Positions 35,478-45,775 of a stretch of DNA of 64,000 bases are shown here, piece by piece. The position numbers and the translations under genes are program-made. Source of the stretch: Neisseria sicca (GTDB taxonomy: Bacteria; Pseudomonadota; Gammaproteobacteria; Burkholderiales; Neisseriaceae); NCBI RefSeq assembly GCF_003044565.1, contig NZ_POXG01000001.1:779956-843955 (forward strand), written 5' to 3'. A model generated the notes under the pieces. That model worked only from the letters and a program-made list of their open reading frames with translations, was not told the origin of the DNA and made no database searches. The stretch's first letter is position 1. Each line of letters begins with the position of its first letter.

Positions 35478-36743
35478 TTAGTACCAACCGCGCAGCTTCA
35501 TCGCTTTTTCAACACGGCGGATACTCATCATGTAAGACGCGGTACGCAGGTCCACGTCATACTCTTGCGCCAGATTCCAAATATCGCGGAACGCACGGCG
35601 CAGGACGACGGTTTCTTTTTCCTGAACTTCGTCAAATTCCCAATAATAGCCTTGCAGGTTTTGCACCCATTCGAAATAGGAAACGACCACGCCGCCGCAG
35701 TTCGCTAAAATATCGGGGACGACCAATACGCCGTTTTGACGCAGGATGGCGTCGGCTTCGGGCGTAGTCGGGCCGTTTGCGCCTTCGACGACGATTTTAG
35801 CGCGAACTTTGCCCGCGTTTTCGGAAGTCAGTTGGTTTTCCAGCGCGCAAGGGGCGAGTACGTCCACATCCAATGCCAAGAGTTCGGCGTTGCTGATTTC
35901 TTTGCCGTAGCCCGCTTCATTGGTAATGAAGCCTTTTTCTTGGAACTCTTTGAAGAGGGCTTCCATATCCAAGCCGTTTTCATTGTAAATGGCGACATCG
36001 ACGGTCGAAACGGCAACGACTTTCGCACCGGATTGATGCGCGTAATAGCCAGTGTGGTAGCCCACATTGCCGAAGCCTTGAATGGCGTAGGTTGCGCCTT
36101 TAACGTCTTTGCCGAGTTTCTCCAAAGCTTGGACGGCGGCGAAGTTTACGCCGTAACCTGTCGCTTCGGTACGCGCCAAAGAGCCGCCGAATTCGACCGG
36201 TTTGCCGGTGAACACGCCCGGCGCGGATTTTTTAACAACGTTTTCGTAGGCATCAACCATCCACGACATGATTTTGCCGTTGGTGTTCACATCAGGTGCG
36301 GGAATATCGATTTTTTCGCCGATAAGCGGAGAAATAGCTTCAGAATAAGCGCGTGAAATACGTTCCAACTCGGCTTCTGAATAATCGCGCGGATCCAAAG
36401 TAATGCCGCCTTTGCCGCCGCCGTAAGGAATACCCGCAACGCAGCATTTGATGGTCATCCAAATCGACAGGGCTTTGACTTCGTCCAAATTCACATTGGG
36501 ATGAAAACGCACGCCGCCTTTGTAAGGGCCGACGGCATTGTTGTGTTGCGAACGGTAGCCGGTGAAGGTTTTGACCGTGCCGTCGTCGAGTTTGACGGGG
36601 AAGCTGACTTCCAAAACACGTCTCGGATTTTTCAGGATTTCATAAACCGCGGGATCGGCATTGAGTCGGTCGCAGGCGGTTTTGACCTGTTTGCGGGCGA
36701 TTTCGAAAGGATTAAGGGTTTCTTTTGCTGCGGATTGGGACAT
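35478..36743 (-). CDS. Glutamate dehydrogenase (Glu/Leu/Phe/Val family, probably NAD type)
   Basis: The enzyme deaminates glutamate to 2-oxoglutarate and ammonia. Visible are the substrate site GPYKGGVRFHPNVNLDEVKALSIWMTIKCC, with catalytic Lys later in GGGKGGITLDP, PAPDVNTNGKIMSW, and the Rossmann motif AIQGFGNVGYHTG. The 421-residue length fits the catabolic NAD-dependent hexamers better than the longer NADP enzyme; the cofactor is inferred. It is monocistronic. Confidence 0.92.
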   Translation of the reverse strand: MSQSAAKETLNPFEIARKQVKTACDRLNADPAVYEILKNPRRVLEVSFPVKLDDGTVKTFTGYRSQHNNAVGPYKGGVRFHPNVNLDEVKALSIWMTIKCCVAGIPYGGGKGGITLDPRDYSEAELERISRAYSEAISPLIGEKIDIPAPDVNTNGKIMSWMVDAYENVVKKSAPGVFTGKPVEFGGSLARTEATGYGVNFAAVQALEKLGKDVKGATYAIQGFGNVGYHTGYYAHQSGAKVVAVSTVDVAIYNENGLDMEALFKEFQEKGFITNEAGYGKEISNAELLALDVDVLAPCALENQLTSENAGKVRAKIVVEGANGPTTPEADAILRQNGVLVVPDILANCGGVVVSYFEWVQNLQGYYWEFDEVQEKETVVLRRAFRDIWNLAQEYDVDLRTASYMMSIRRVEKAMKLRGWY

Positions 36744-36792
36744 TGCTCTTCCTTCTCATGTCGGATTGAGGTTTAAAGACTTTGCAGCTGTA

Positions 36793-36821
36793 ACTATAAC
36801 CAATTTCCAAATGAAATGTAA
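36793..36821 (-). promoter_or_regulatory. Promoter of the glutamate dehydrogenase gene
   Basis: On the minus strand TTACAT (36821-36816), 17-bp spacer, TATAGT (36798-36793), 50 bp before the start codon. Confidence 0.5.
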
Positions 36822-36907
36822 TAGCATGTAGTCGGTATTTTCAAAGTTGATTAATTTATATATGGATTTATTTTCAGACGACCTCTGAAACCTGCTTCTT
36901 TCGTTGC

Positions 36908-37071
36908 TTAATATTTTTGCCACAACCGATTGTTCAAATTGAAGCCTTTGTTTTTCAAAAACTCATCTAAAATTTTTCTTGATTGAATGTCAGGCTTGAA
37001 AGCAGCAATCCTTGCATACGATATTCGATAATATTGTTAACAATCTCCCAAAATTGATGACTTGAAACCAT
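36908..37071 (-). pseudogene. Possible remnant of a small frameshifted gene
   Basis: An ATG at 37071 opens MVSSHQFWEIVNNIIEYRMQ; after a one-base shift the frame continues YARIAAFKPDIQSRKILDEF and on to a TAA at 36908. Together they read as a plausible 50-residue protein. No family recognised, no clear ribosome site. Confidence 0.25.
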
Positions 37072-37087
37072 GACTTATCAAACATGG

Positions 37088-37134
37088 AAAAGGTCGTCTG
37101 AAAACCGGAAACATGGTTTTCAGACGACCTTTTT
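37088..37134. terminator. Converging DUS pair after phoH
   Basis: AAAAGGTCGTCTGAAAACC and GGTTTTCAGACGACCTTTTT pair. Confidence 0.75.
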
Positions 37135-37146
37135 GGACTTCATCGT

Positions 37147-38127
37147 TTATCGTTCGGCAGCGCTGCTTCTTTCGGCTTGCTCTTCTGCCGCTTCATACGC
37201 TTCCACAATTTTCTGCACTAGCGGATGACGGACGACGTCTTCGCTAGTGAAGGTGTGGAAATAAAGCCCTTCCACGTCGCGCAGTTTTTCGCGGGCATCT
37301 TTCAGGCCAGATTTGATGTTGCGCGGGAGGTCGATTTGGCTGATGTCGCCGGTAATGACGGCTTTTGCGCCGAAGCCGATACGGGTCAGGAACATTTTCA
37401 TTTGCTCGGGCGTGGTGTTTTGCGCTTCGTCCAGAATCACATACGCGCCGTTGAGCGTGCGGCCGCGCATGTAGGCGAGCGGGGCGATTTCGATCAAGCC
37501 TTTTTCCATCAGTTTAGTCACGCGGTCGAAGCCCATCAGATCGTAGAGCGCGTCGTAGAGCGGACGCAGGTAGGGGTCGACTTTTTGCGCCAAATCGCCA
37601 GGCAGAAAGCCGAGTTTTTCGCCTGCTTCGACGGCGGGGCGGACGAGGACGATGCGTTCGATTTGGTGTTTTTCCATGGCATCGACGGCGGCGGCGACGG
37701 CGAGATAGGTTTTACCCGTACCGGCGGGCCCCAGCCCGAAGACAACGTCGTGGTTCAACAGCGCGCGGATGTAGCCGTTTTGGCGCGGGGTGCGTCCGCC
37801 TATGCTGCCGCGTTTGGTGCGGAAATAATATTGTTGGTCGTGGTGTTTTTCTTCGTGTTTGTCGTCGGCGGTTTTGGCTTCGACGGCGGCGAGACGGATG
37901 GCGTTGTCGTCCAAATCGCCTTGTTCAGCGGCTTCGGCGAGCGCGAGCAAGGCACGGCGGCCGGCGTGAGCGAGTTCGCCCATGAAGGTGAAATGTTCGA
38001 AGCGGCGGCTGATTTGGATATCGAGGGCTTTGCCCAAGGCTTCGAGGTTGCCGTCGAGCGCGCCGCAGAGGCGTTGGAGGACGGTGTTGTCGATGTCTTC
38101 GAATTGAAGATGGACGGTATGGGTCAT
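37147..38127 (-). CDS. PhoH-like ATPase (YbeZ)
   Basis: The PhoH/YbeZ family are ATPases that work with the endoribonuclease YbeY in rRNA processing. The Walker A is [14 protein letters not shown] and Walker B is [19 protein letters not shown], preceded by the family phrase [16 protein letters not shown]. The 326-residue length is normal, with a KH-like N-terminus. ybeY, usually the next gene, is not present; a DUS hairpin closes the unit. fadD lies upstream on the same strand. Confidence 0.92.
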   Translation of the reverse strand: MTHTVHLQFEDIDNTVLQRLCGALDGNLEALGKALDIQISRRFEHFTFMGELAHAGRRALLALAEAAEQGDLDDNAIRLAAVEAKTADDKHEEKHHDQQYYFRTKRGSIGGRTPRQNGYIRALLNHDVVFGLGPAGTGKTYLAVAAAVDAMEKHQIERIVLVRPAVEAGEKLGFLPGDLAQKVDPYLRPLYDALYDLMGFDRVTKLMEKGLIEIAPLAYMRGRTLNGAYVILDEAQNTTPEQMKMFLTRIGFGAKAVITGDISQIDLPRNIKSGLKDAREKLRDVEGLYFHTFTSEDVVRHPLVQKIVEAYEAAEEQAERSSAAER

Positions 38128-38148
38128 GTGCTGGTTTCCATGATGATT

Positions 38149-38191
38149 AAAGGTCGTCTGAAAGGTGCGGGATGCTTTTCAGACGACCTTT
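38149..38191. terminator. Converging DUS pair between fadD and phoH
   Basis: AAGGTCGTCTGAAAGG and CTTTTCAGACGACCTT pair. Confidence 0.65.
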
Positions 38192-38196
38192 CGGTG

Positions 38197-39870
38197 TTAT
38201 TTGTTTTGCGCTTGTTCGCGAAGTTCGCGTCGCAGGATTTTGCCGACGTTGGACTTGGGCAACTCGTCGCGGAACTCGATGTCTTTCGGCACTTTATAAG
38301 CCGTCAGCTCGGAGCGGCAGAATGCGATGAGTTCTTCTTTGGTCAGGCTCGGGTCTTTTTTGACGACGAAGACTTTGAGTGCTTCGCCTGTTTTTTCGTT
38401 GGGCACGCCGATACAGGCGACTTCCATGACTTTATCGTTGTGCGACACGACTTCTTCGATTTCGTTCGGATAAACGTTGAAACCGGAAACGACGATGAGG
38501 TCTTTTTTGCGGTCAACCAGTTTCAACCAGCCTTTTTCGTCCATGACGGCGATGTCGCCGGTTTCCAAAAAGCCGCGCGCGTCTATGGTTTTGGCGGTTT
38601 CTTCGGGGCGGTTCCAATAGCCTTGCATCACTTGCGGACCGCGCACCCAAAGTTCGCCCGGCTGTCCGATGCCGACTTCTTTGCCGTCCGCATCGCGCAA
38701 TTCGACTTCGGTGGAGGGAACGGGTAATCCGATGCCGCCGCTGTATGCTTCGATATTGAGCGGGTTGCAGCACACGCCCGGGCTGGCTTCGGTCAAGCCG
38801 TAGGCTTCAACGATGGGCGTACCGGTAATTTTTTTCCATTTTTCTGCGACGGCTTTTTGAGTCGCCATACCGCCGCCCAAAGTCAGGCGCAGGTTGGAGA
38901 AATCGACGGTGGCAAAATCGGGTTGGTTGACCATGCCGTTAAACAAGGTGTTCACGCCGATGAAGACGCTGATGCTTTCTTTTTTAAGCTCGCCGATAAA
39001 GCCCTTCATATCGCGCGGGTTGGTAATCAGGATGATTTTGGAACCGGTATTGGCAAAAATCATCAGGTTTACCGTCAGGGCAAAGATGTGGTAAAGCGGC
39101 AGCGCGGCGATGACGGTTTCTTTGCCTTCGCGCAGTTGGAATTTAATCCATTCTTTCGCCTGAAGCATATTGGCGCAGATGTTGCCATGACTGAGAACGG
39201 CGCCTTTTGCCACGCCGGTCGTGCCGCCCGTGTATTGCAGCAGCGCAGTATCTTCGCGGGTCAGGGTAACGGGGCGGAACGTATGTGCCGCGCCTTCTTT
39301 CAGGGTCGTCTGAAAAGGGATGGCTCCGGAAATACGGTATTCAGGCACCATTTTTTTGATTTTACGCAGCACGAAATTCATCAGTGTGCCTTTGAAGAAA
39401 CCGAACATTTCTCCGACAGAGGCGACGATGACGTGTTTGATTTGCGTGCGCGGCAGCACCAGCTCCAGCGTGTTGGCAAAATTTTCCAAAACAATGATGG
39501 TGGTCGCGCCGCTGTCTTTCAACTGATGCTCCAGCTCGCGCGGGGTGTAGAGCGGATTGGTGTTCACCGCCACCAGCCCCGCCTGCAGGATGCCGAAAAG
39601 TGCAATCGGGTATTGCAGCAGGTTGGGCAGCATAATCGCCACGCGCTCACCGCGCGGCAGCTTCAGGACGTTTTGCAGATAGGAGGCAAAGTCTTGCGCC
39701 AGCTTGCCGACTTCGGCATAAGTGAGCGTTTTGCCCATGTTTTGAAACGCGGGTTGGTGCGCGAATTTTTCAACGCTTTGACGGAATACGTCGCTGATGG
39801 AGCTGTATTGCGTGATGTCGATTTCGGCATTGACGCCTTGTTCATAGCTGTTGAGCCAGAGTTTTTCCAT
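38197..39870 (-). CDS. fadD: Long-chain fatty-acid-CoA ligase
   Basis: The enzyme activates fatty acids to acyl-CoA through an acyl-adenylate. The AMP-binding P-loop is LLQYTGGTTGVAKGAVLSH, followed by the FACS signature region GLTEASPGVCCNP and GELWVRGPQVMQGYWNRPEET, then DRKKDLIVVSGFNVYPNEIE and the C-terminal catalytic Lys in LPKSNVGKILRRELR. At 557 residues it is normal. A DUS is read in frame as PFQTTLK. Confidence 0.94.
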   Translation of the reverse strand: MEKLWLNSYEQGVNAEIDITQYSSISDVFRQSVEKFAHQPAFQNMGKTLTYAEVGKLAQDFASYLQNVLKLPRGERVAIMLPNLLQYPIALFGILQAGLVAVNTNPLYTPRELEHQLKDSGATTIIVLENFANTLELVLPRTQIKHVIVASVGEMFGFFKGTLMNFVLRKIKKMVPEYRISGAIPFQTTLKEGAAHTFRPVTLTREDTALLQYTGGTTGVAKGAVLSHGNICANMLQAKEWIKFQLREGKETVIAALPLYHIFALTVNLMIFANTGSKIILITNPRDMKGFIGELKKESISVFIGVNTLFNGMVNQPDFATVDFSNLRLTLGGGMATQKAVAEKWKKITGTPIVEAYGLTEASPGVCCNPLNIEAYSGGIGLPVPSTEVELRDADGKEVGIGQPGELWVRGPQVMQGYWNRPEETAKTIDARGFLETGDIAVMDEKGWLKLVDRKKDLIVVSGFNVYPNEIEEVVSHNDKVMEVACIGVPNEKTGEALKVFVVKKDPSLTKEELIAFCRSELTAYKVPKDIEFRDELPKSNVGKILRRELREQAQNK

Positions 39871-39909
39871 ATAAATCAGTCTTGTTTCGTTGGTTTTATG
39901 GTTGTCTTG

Positions 39910-39965
39910 AGGTCGTCTGAAAAAGCAGGAGCAAACCTGCCGCAGTAGTTTTCAGACGACCTTTT
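39910..39965. terminator. Converging DUS pair between mnmA and fadD
   Basis: AGGTCGTCTGAAAA and TTTTCAGACGACCTTTT pair with a loop that itself contains GCAGG/CCTGC. Confidence 0.7.
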
Positions 39966-39976
39966 GTGTTTTTTAA

Positions 39977-41080
39977 TCAAGCGGTAATAATGACGGGTTT
40001 ATCGGTGGACATGATAATGCCGCCGCCCAAGCAGACATCACCGTCGTACAGCACGGCGGATTGACCGGGCGTTACCGCCCATTGCGGTTCGTCGAACACC
40101 AGCTCGACCGTTTCATCATCGAGATAACGCAATTCGCAGGGCGCGTCTGCCATGCGGTAGCGGGTTTTGCAGGTGTAGCGCCCTTCTTTCGGGCGTTCGG
40201 GCAGCGTGAAACTCAAATCGTTCATAACGAGGCTGCGGGTATAGAGCAGCGGATGGTCATGACCTTGTACGACAATGAGTTCGTTTTTCGTCAAATCCTT
40301 CGCGGCAACAAACCAAGGCTCGCCCGCGCCGCCGATGCCCAATCCTTTGCGCTGTCCGAGCGTGTAAAACATCAGCCCGACGTGTTCGCCGACGGTTTTG
40401 CCTTCGGGCGTGACCATTTTGCCGTTGTTGGTCGGCAGGTATTTTTGCAAGAACTCGCGGAACGGACGTTCGCCGATGAAACAGATGCCGGTACTGTCTT
40501 TTTTGGCGGCAGTCGGCAAATTGAATTCGGCGGCAAGGCGGCGGACTTCAGGTTTTTCCAAATCGCCCAACGGAAAAATCGCGCGCTCGAGTTGGAAAGG
40601 TTTGAGGCGGTAGAGGAAATAGCTTTGGTCTTTGTTTTGATCCAAACCTTTGAGCAGGTAATGAGTGCCGTTGCGGACTTCTTTGCGCGCATAGTGTCCG
40701 GTGGCAATGGTATCCGCGCCCTGCTCTATAGCGTAGTCCAAAAAGCATTTGAACTTGATTTCGGCGTTGCACAACACATCCGGATTCGGCGTGCGTCCCG
40801 CGCTGTATTCTTTGAGGAAATAGGCGAATACGTTGTCTTTGTATTGGGCGGCAAAATTGACGATGTCGATGTCTATGCCGATGATGTCGGCGACGGCAAT
40901 GGCATCGAATGAGTCTTGCTTGATGCTGCAATATTCGTCATTGTCGTCATCCTCCCAGTTTTGCATAAACACACCGCGCACTTGATAACCCTGCTGTTTG
41001 AGCAAGGCGGCAGTTACGGAGGAATCGACACCGCCGGAGAGCCCGACGATGATGTTTGAAGGTTGTTGAGTAATGTCCAT
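39977..41080 (-). CDS. mnmA: tRNA-specific 2-thiouridylase MnmA
   Basis: MnmA puts sulfur on U34 of Lys, Glu and Gln tRNAs. The PP-loop is [16 protein letters not shown]. The two catalytic cysteines lie in [12 protein letters not shown] (near residue 104) and [13 protein letters not shown] (near 201). Length 367 is normal. A full-length CREE sits about 115 bp upstream of the start and may supply or alter its promoter. Confidence 0.97.
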   Translation of the reverse strand: MDITQQPSNIIVGLSGGVDSSVTAALLKQQGYQVRGVFMQNWEDDDNDEYCSIKQDSFDAIAVADIIGIDIDIVNFAAQYKDNVFAYFLKEYSAGRTPNPDVLCNAEIKFKCFLDYAIEQGADTIATGHYARKEVRNGTHYLLKGLDQNKDQSYFLYRLKPFQLERAIFPLGDLEKPEVRRLAAEFNLPTAAKKDSTGICFIGERPFREFLQKYLPTNNGKMVTPEGKTVGEHVGLMFYTLGQRKGLGIGGAGEPWFVAAKDLTKNELIVVQGHDHPLLYTRSLVMNDLSFTLPERPKEGRYTCKTRYRMADAPCELRYLDDETVELVFDEPQWAVTPGQSAVLYDGDVCLGGGIIMSTDKPVIITA

Positions 41081-41195
41081 GAAAGGGATATGGGTAGGAA
41101 ACAGCGGTTTTTAAAGGCGGATTTTAGCACATTTTGATGAAGGGATAAGGAAGCCCACCCAAGAAGGCTGATGGGGCTTGAATGATGTTTTATTG

Positions 41196-41352
41196 TATAG
41201 TGGATTAACTTTAAACCAGTACGGCGTTGCCTCGCCTTAGCTCAAAGAGAACGATTCTCTAAGGTGCTGAAGCACCAAGTGAATCGGTTCCGTACTATTT
41301 GTACTGTCTGCGGCTTCGTCGCCTTGTCCTGATTTAAATTTAATCCACTATA
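41196..41352 (+). repeat. Full-length Correia repeat enclosed element, 157 bp
   Basis: Terminal inverted repeats TATAGTGGATTAA(C/A)TTTAAA bound the full body, including TTAGCTCAAAGAGAACGATT and the CTAAGGTGCTGAAGCACC hairpin. It is the exact reverse complement of the copy at 45591-45747. Confidence 0.95.
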
Positions 41353-41382
41353 AATTCAAGAAATTAAATGATATTTAATAGA

Positions 41383-41428
41383 AAAAAGCCGTCTGAAACC
41401 GCTATTATCGGTTTTCAGACGACCTTTT
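41383..41428. terminator. DUS-derived terminator with a GCCGTCTGAA arm
   Basis: AAAAGCCGTCTGAAACC pairs with GGTTTTCAGACGACCTTTT. The left arm has the GCCGTC core of other Neisseria dialects; the right arm has the local one. Confidence 0.7.
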
Positions 41429-41430
41429 GT

Positions 41431-41859
41431 TTATTCGGATGCGCCGGCTGCTTTTTCTTTTTGTCGGGTGAACACATCACCCTTTCTGTAAGCATTGCGC
41501 TTTCCGTGCAAACTGTAATACTCGACAAGCTGTCCGTTTCTGCGCACGAAATATCCGCGGTCTTTTTCATATTTCGGACAATGCGTGTACCAAGAATCGT
41601 CGCCTTCGCTGCAATAGCTCAAATACAGTTTGCCGCGTTTGACATAGCCTTTTACCTTGCCGCTGCCGCCCGGGCCGTTCGAACGGCCTTCATTCCACTC
41701 TCCGGAAATAATGTATTTTGGTGATTGTTTAATATTAAAATATTTACCGTAGATACCATCTTCCAGCTCTTGCTCATACCCCCAATTTCCAGAAAAATCA
41801 GCGGCTAATGCTTGACCTGCAAACCATAATGCACACGCTGCAAGAATATATTTCTTCAT
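41431..41859 (-). CDS. Exported protein of unknown function
   Basis: From ATG 41859 (GAGG eight bases upstream) the protein is 142 residues with a signal peptide ending QALAADF. The mature part begins FSGNWGYEQELEDGIYGKYFNI and has strands like a small lipocalin-like or beta-barrel fold, with SGEWNEGRSNGPGGSGKVKG and three cysteines. The start of the mature protein, F-x-G-x-W, is common in periplasmic lipid- or polysaccharide-binding barrels, but I cannot name a family. Confidence 0.65.
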   Translation of the reverse strand: MKKYILAACALWFAGQALAADFSGNWGYEQELEDGIYGKYFNIKQSPKYIISGEWNEGRSNGPGGSGKVKGYVKRGKLYLSYCSEGDDSWYTHCPKYEKDRGYFVRRNGQLVEYYSLHGKRNAYRKGDVFTRQKEKAAGASE

Positions 41860-41929
41860 TTTAGCCTCATTGTTCAATCAATAATAAACGTATGGCATTT
41901 TATGACGAAGCAGAATATGTGTCTATCAC

Positions 41930-41969
41930 AAAAGGTCGTCTGAAATGACAGTTTCAGACGACCTTTTTT
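41930..41969. terminator. Converging DUS pair after pepN
   Basis: AAAAGGTCGTCTGAAATG and CAGTTTCAGACGACCTTTTTT pair. Confidence 0.75.
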
Positions 41970-42008
41970 ATCTCATTACAATAACTTGCATTATCGTTTC
42001 AGACAGCC

Positions 42009-44612
42009 TCAATCCAAAATCTTGCCGACGATTTCGCCTACGTCTTTCGACAATCCTTTCTGCGCCCGAATGCGCTGCAATTCTTGTTTCACCAAGTTTT
42101 TGCGGTGCGGCTCGAGCTTGTTGCAGAGGTTGAACGCCTGCACCAAACGGGCGGCGACCTGCGGGTTGAAGCGGTCGATTTCGATGACTTTGTCGGCGAT
42201 GAAGCGGTAGCCGCTGCCGTCTTCTGCGTGAAAATGAGGGACGTTGCGGCTGAAGCTGCCGATGAGCGAGCGGGCTTTGTTGGGGTTTTCGAGGCTGAAT
42301 TTCGGATGCTGCAAGGCGGTTTGAACCTGTTGCAGGGTGTCGCTGCGGCGGCTTAAGCCGACGAGGGCGAAATATTTGTCCATCACCAGCGCGTCGTCTG
42401 AAAACTTGTCGGCAAACTGCGCCAGCAGGCGGTTGCGCGTATCGCTTTCGTTGCCGTTGACGGCGGACAGGATGCCCCATTCGTGGGTCATGTTCTGTGC
42501 CATTTCGCCGTATTTCTCGGCAACGGTTTCGATGTGTGCGGGGTCGGCGCGCAGGACGAAGGAGCGGCAGACGTTGCGCAGCGTGCGCCAGCCGGCGGCT
42601 TCGGGACTGTATTCATAGCTTTGGTTTTCCTGCTTCGCCGCCTGACGGTTCAATTCGTGCCATTTCGGCAGGAAGTGGACGGCAAGCGTATCCAACAAGG
42701 CTTCGCGCGCCTGATGATAACGCAGCGGGTCGATGTTTTCTGCGCCGTCCCACAGCTCGGCTTCGAACGGCACACCCAAAAGCAGGGCTTTGAAGGCGTT
42801 GTCCAAGAGGTCGTCTGAAATGACTTTTTCGACGGCGGCAAGCAGTTTTTCATGTTTCGGTAACTCGACGCCGTCTGAAATCGCGGCGAGGTTGGCGGCG
42901 ACGGCGCGGCGGTAGAGCGTTTGGGCGGCTTCCCAGCGCGTGAAGGCGTCGCTGTCGTGGGCAAGTAGGAGCAGCAGGTCGTCGTCGCTGTACGGATAGT
43001 TCAGGTGCACCGGCGCGCTGAAGCCGCGCAGCAGCGAGGGAACGACGGCTTCGGTTACACCTTCGAGCGCGAAGGTCTGTTCGGCTTCGGTCAGCAGCAA
43101 CACGGCTTCGGTCGCGCGTTTGCCCTGATAATCAAATGCCACCGCTTCGCCGTTGCGGTTCAGCAGCCCGATTTTGACGGGAATCATCATCGGCTGTTTG
43201 TCCGCCATATCGGGCGTAGGCGGCACGGTTTGTTTAATGGTTAACTCGAAAATATTGTTTTTCAGATAACCTTCCGCTTCCAAAACGGGCGTGCCCGCCT
43301 GGCTGTACCACAAGGCGAATTGGTCGAGATTGATGCCGTTCGCATCCGCCATCGCCGCGCGGAAATCATCGCAGGTAACGGCCTGCCCGTCGTGGCGTTG
43401 GAAATAGAGCTTCATGCCTTTTTGGAAGCCCTCTTCGCCGAGCAAGGTGTGATACATCCGCACCACTTCCGCGCCTTTTTCATAAACGGTCATGGTGTAG
43501 AAATTGTTCATCTCCTCATAGCTGGCGGGGCGCACCGGATGCGCGGTCGGGCCTGCGTCTTCGGGGAACTGGTGCTGGCGCAGCAAGCGGATGTTTTCGA
43601 TGCGGCGCACAGCGCGGCTGGCGCGGTCGCCGGAAAATTCTTGGTCTCGGAACACGGTCAGCCCTTCTTTCAGCGAAAGCTGGAACCAGTCGCGGCAGGT
43701 CACGCGGTTGCCCGTCCAGTTGTGGAAATATTCGTGTCCGACCACGGATTCGATGCCTTCGAAATCGGTATCGGTGGCGGTGCGGCTGTCGGCAAGGACG
43801 AACTTGGTGTTAAAAATGTTCAACCCCTTGTTTTCCATCGCGCCCATATTGAAATCACCCACGGCGACGACCATGAAAATATCCAAGTCGTATTCCAAAC
43901 CGAAGCGCGTTTCGTCCCATTTCATCGCGTTTTTCAGCGATTCCACGGCAAAGCCGACCTTGGGCTTGTCCACTTCGGTGGTGTAAAACTCGATTTTGAC
44001 GTTCCTGCCGCTCATGGTGGTGAAATAGTCTTCCGTTACTGCCAAATTGCCCGCGACCAAAGCAAACAGATAGCTCGGTTTGGCAAACGGGTCTTCCCAT
44101 TTCACCCAATGGCGGTCGTCTGAAAACTCGCCGCCGTCGATTTTGTTGCCGTTGGAAAGCAAAACGGGATAGCGTTTTTTGTCCGCAACGATGGTGGTCG
44201 TGAACTTAGACATCACATCCGGACGGTCGATGTAAAATGTGATTTTGCGGAAGCCCTCCGGCTCGCACTGGGTAAACAGATTGCCGCCGGAAGCATACAG
44301 CCCCATCAGCGATTTGTTCTCCGCCGGCAGGATTTCGGTTTCCACTTCGACGGTGAAGCGTTCGGACGGCACGTCCGCAATCGTCAGCGTTTCGCCTTCC
44401 AACACATAATCCGCCGCCGCCCCGTTGATTTTGACGGACAAGAGTTTCGCCGAACCGTCCAACACCAGCGGCTCCCCCACCCTCTGCGGCTCGACCGTCA
44501 AACGGGATTTCACGACGGTTTGCGGTTCGGCAATGTCGAAATGCAGGTCGGTTTCGAGGATGCGGTAGGCAGGCGTTTGGTAATCTTTCAGATAATGGAC
44601 GGTTTTGCTCAT
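42009..44612 (-). CDS. pepN: Aminopeptidase N
   Basis: PepN is the main cytosolic zinc aminopeptidase. The active site reads [28 protein letters not shown], giving the HExxH and the distal Glu, and GAMENKG binds the substrate amino terminus. The 867-residue length is that of the proteobacterial M1 PepN. A DUS with the GCCGTCTGAA core lies inside the gene (about 42870). pepN and the flanking small genes are enclosed by two identical inverted CREE. Confidence 0.97.
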   Translation of the reverse strand: MSKTVHYLKDYQTPAYRILETDLHFDIAEPQTVVKSRLTVEPQRVGEPLVLDGSAKLLSVKINGAAADYVLEGETLTIADVPSERFTVEVETEILPAENKSLMGLYASGGNLFTQCEPEGFRKITFYIDRPDVMSKFTTTIVADKKRYPVLLSNGNKIDGGEFSDDRHWVKWEDPFAKPSYLFALVAGNLAVTEDYFTTMSGRNVKIEFYTTEVDKPKVGFAVESLKNAMKWDETRFGLEYDLDIFMVVAVGDFNMGAMENKGLNIFNTKFVLADSRTATDTDFEGIESVVGHEYFHNWTGNRVTCRDWFQLSLKEGLTVFRDQEFSGDRASRAVRRIENIRLLRQHQFPEDAGPTAHPVRPASYEEMNNFYTMTVYEKGAEVVRMYHTLLGEEGFQKGMKLYFQRHDGQAVTCDDFRAAMADANGINLDQFALWYSQAGTPVLEAEGYLKNNIFELTIKQTVPPTPDMADKQPMMIPVKIGLLNRNGEAVAFDYQGKRATEAVLLLTEAEQTFALEGVTEAVVPSLLRGFSAPVHLNYPYSDDDLLLLLAHDSDAFTRWEAAQTLYRRAVAANLAAISDGVELPKHEKLLAAVEKVISDDLLDNAFKALLLGVPFEAELWDGAENIDPLRYHQAREALLDTLAVHFLPKWHELNRQAAKQENQSYEYSPEAAGWRTLRNVCRSFVLRADPAHIETVAEKYGEMAQNMTHEWGILSAVNGNESDTRNRLLAQFADKFSDDALVMDKYFALVGLSRRSDTLQQVQTALQHPKFSLENPNKARSLIGSFSRNVPHFHAEDGSGYRFIADKVIEIDRFNPQVAARLVQAFNLCNKLEPHRKNLVKQELQRIRAQKGLSKDVGEIVGKILD

Positions 44613-45037
44613 GGTTTTGCTTTCGGATATTCGGATAAGAAATAAATCAAAGAATTGGAAAGACGGGCAGTAGATCAGCTTGTATCGGACGGCATGAATT
44701 GCCTTGTCCGCTTGCTGTCATCCGCTAGTGGGTCGTCTGAAAATGCAATATTAACAAAATAACAAAGCTCGCACCCATCATCCCACAAAAATACCTTTTA
44801 TCCAATATTTCATGCCACAAAGTCAGGTACGACCCCGTCTTTCGTTTACGCTGTTAGAATGCCCCCTTCGCCCCCGCACGGGTATAATCCGTTGCCATAT
44901 CGGCAATAGCGGAATGACCGAAATTGCTTTAGGATTTCGGGCAGCCAACCGCCCTGTCCGCCAAGGCGCGGATGAACCTTTACCGGCATTCCCGTTCCAA
45001 TCCGTCAGGTTTTGATTATCTTTGAGGTGTGATAAAT
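44613..45037. other. Divergent intergenic region pepN and lipoprotein gene
   Basis: 425 bp. One DUS-like site near 44730. A stretch at 44880-44990 is GC-rich with open frames on both strands but nothing recognisable. A GAGGTG ribosome site precedes the gene at 45038. Confidence 0.5.
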
Positions 45038-45562
45038 ATGTCTTCCAAACCTTTGCTCCTTTTGTGTTCCACATTGACTGCATTGTTATGCGCCTGCAGC
45101 GCCGGCAACGAAGCGGCAGAAGCCAGCGCATCTGGAGCTTCAAATGCGTCGGCAGCCGCAGCCTCCCAAGCCCCGGTACAAACCGCCGCTTCCGAGGCAG
45201 CATCAGCCTCCGCGCCTTCCGCCACACAAAATCTGACCGGTTTGGATCAGGCAAAATGGCAAACCTACCGCTGCAAAGACAACGGCAGCGTATCAGTCCG
45301 CTATTTCAAAACAGAGGACGGAGCCGCGGCGCAAGTACGCTTTAAAGGTGCCGAATTTGTCGCACCTTTCAGCCCCGAAATGAGCAACGAAGATTTGAAC
45401 GCCTTTAGCGACGGTCAATACACTTGGACAATCGGCAACTTTACGGAAACCGATTTCTACAAGGAAGACGGCGGTTTTCTGGTTCATCATGAAGCCTCGG
45501 AAGAAACGCCTGACAACATGACGGACAACCTGCTGCTGCAAGAATGCGCCCCGTCCCAATAG
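45038..45562 (+). CDS. Lipoprotein with possible MliC-like lysozyme-inhibitor domain
   Basis: From ATG 45038 the protein is 174 residues. The signal ends LLCAC (lipid Cys), and a 50-residue Ala/Ser tether follows. The folded part has [14 protein letters not shown] at its start and [10 protein letters not shown] at its end, a Cys pair and strand order like the C-type lysozyme inhibitor MliC and the neisserial adhesin complex protein ACP. The match is by pattern only. If right, it would protect peptidoglycan against host lysozyme in saliva. A CREE starts 29 bp after the stop. Confidence 0.6.
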   Translation: MSSKPLLLLCSTLTALLCACSAGNEAAEASASGASNASAAAASQAPVQTAASEAASASAPSATQNLTGLDQAKWQTYRCKDNGSVSVRYFKTEDGAAAQVRFKGAEFVAPFSPEMSNEDLNAFSDGQYTWTIGNFTETDFYKEDGGFLVHHEASEETPDNMTDNLLLQECAPSQ

Positions 45563-45590
45563 CATTGCTGCTTTGGCAAAAGCCTACAAC

Positions 45591-45747
45591 TATAGTGGAT
45601 TAAATTTAAATCAGGACAAGGCGACGAAGCCGCAGACAGTACAAATAGTACGGAACCGATTCACTTGGTGCTTCAGCACCTTAGAGAATCGTTCTCTTTG
45701 AGCTAAGGCGAGGCAACGCCGTACTGGTTTAAAGTTAATCCACTATA
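45591..45747 (-). repeat. Full-length Correia repeat enclosed element, 157 bp, inverted copy
   Basis: TATAGTGGATTAAATTTAAA to TTTAAAGTTAATCCACTATA. Base for base the reverse complement of 41196-41352. Confidence 0.95.
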
Positions 45748-45775
45748 TCTCCTCGCAATACACGCCATACACACT

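Larger units (their letters stand above)
36744..37146. other. Intergenic region with promoter and a possible gene remnant
   Basis: Holds the glutamate dehydrogenase promoter, one DUS (about 36873-36884), a degraded leftward reading frame at 36908-37071 and the phoH terminator. Confidence 0.5.
41081..41430. other. Intergenic region carrying a CREE
   Basis: 350 bp between mnmA and the exported-protein gene; more than half is the CREE at 41196-41352 and a DUS terminator. No gene. Confidence 0.6.

Noticed and set aside
37225..38727. 500-codon plus-strand frame opposite phoH and fadD
   Set aside because: It spans two recognised genes and a terminator, and encodes a Phe/Gly/Val-rich nonsense sequence.
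42100..44123. Several 70-270 codon plus-strand frames opposite pepN
   Set aside because: Shadow frames of a GC-rich gene.
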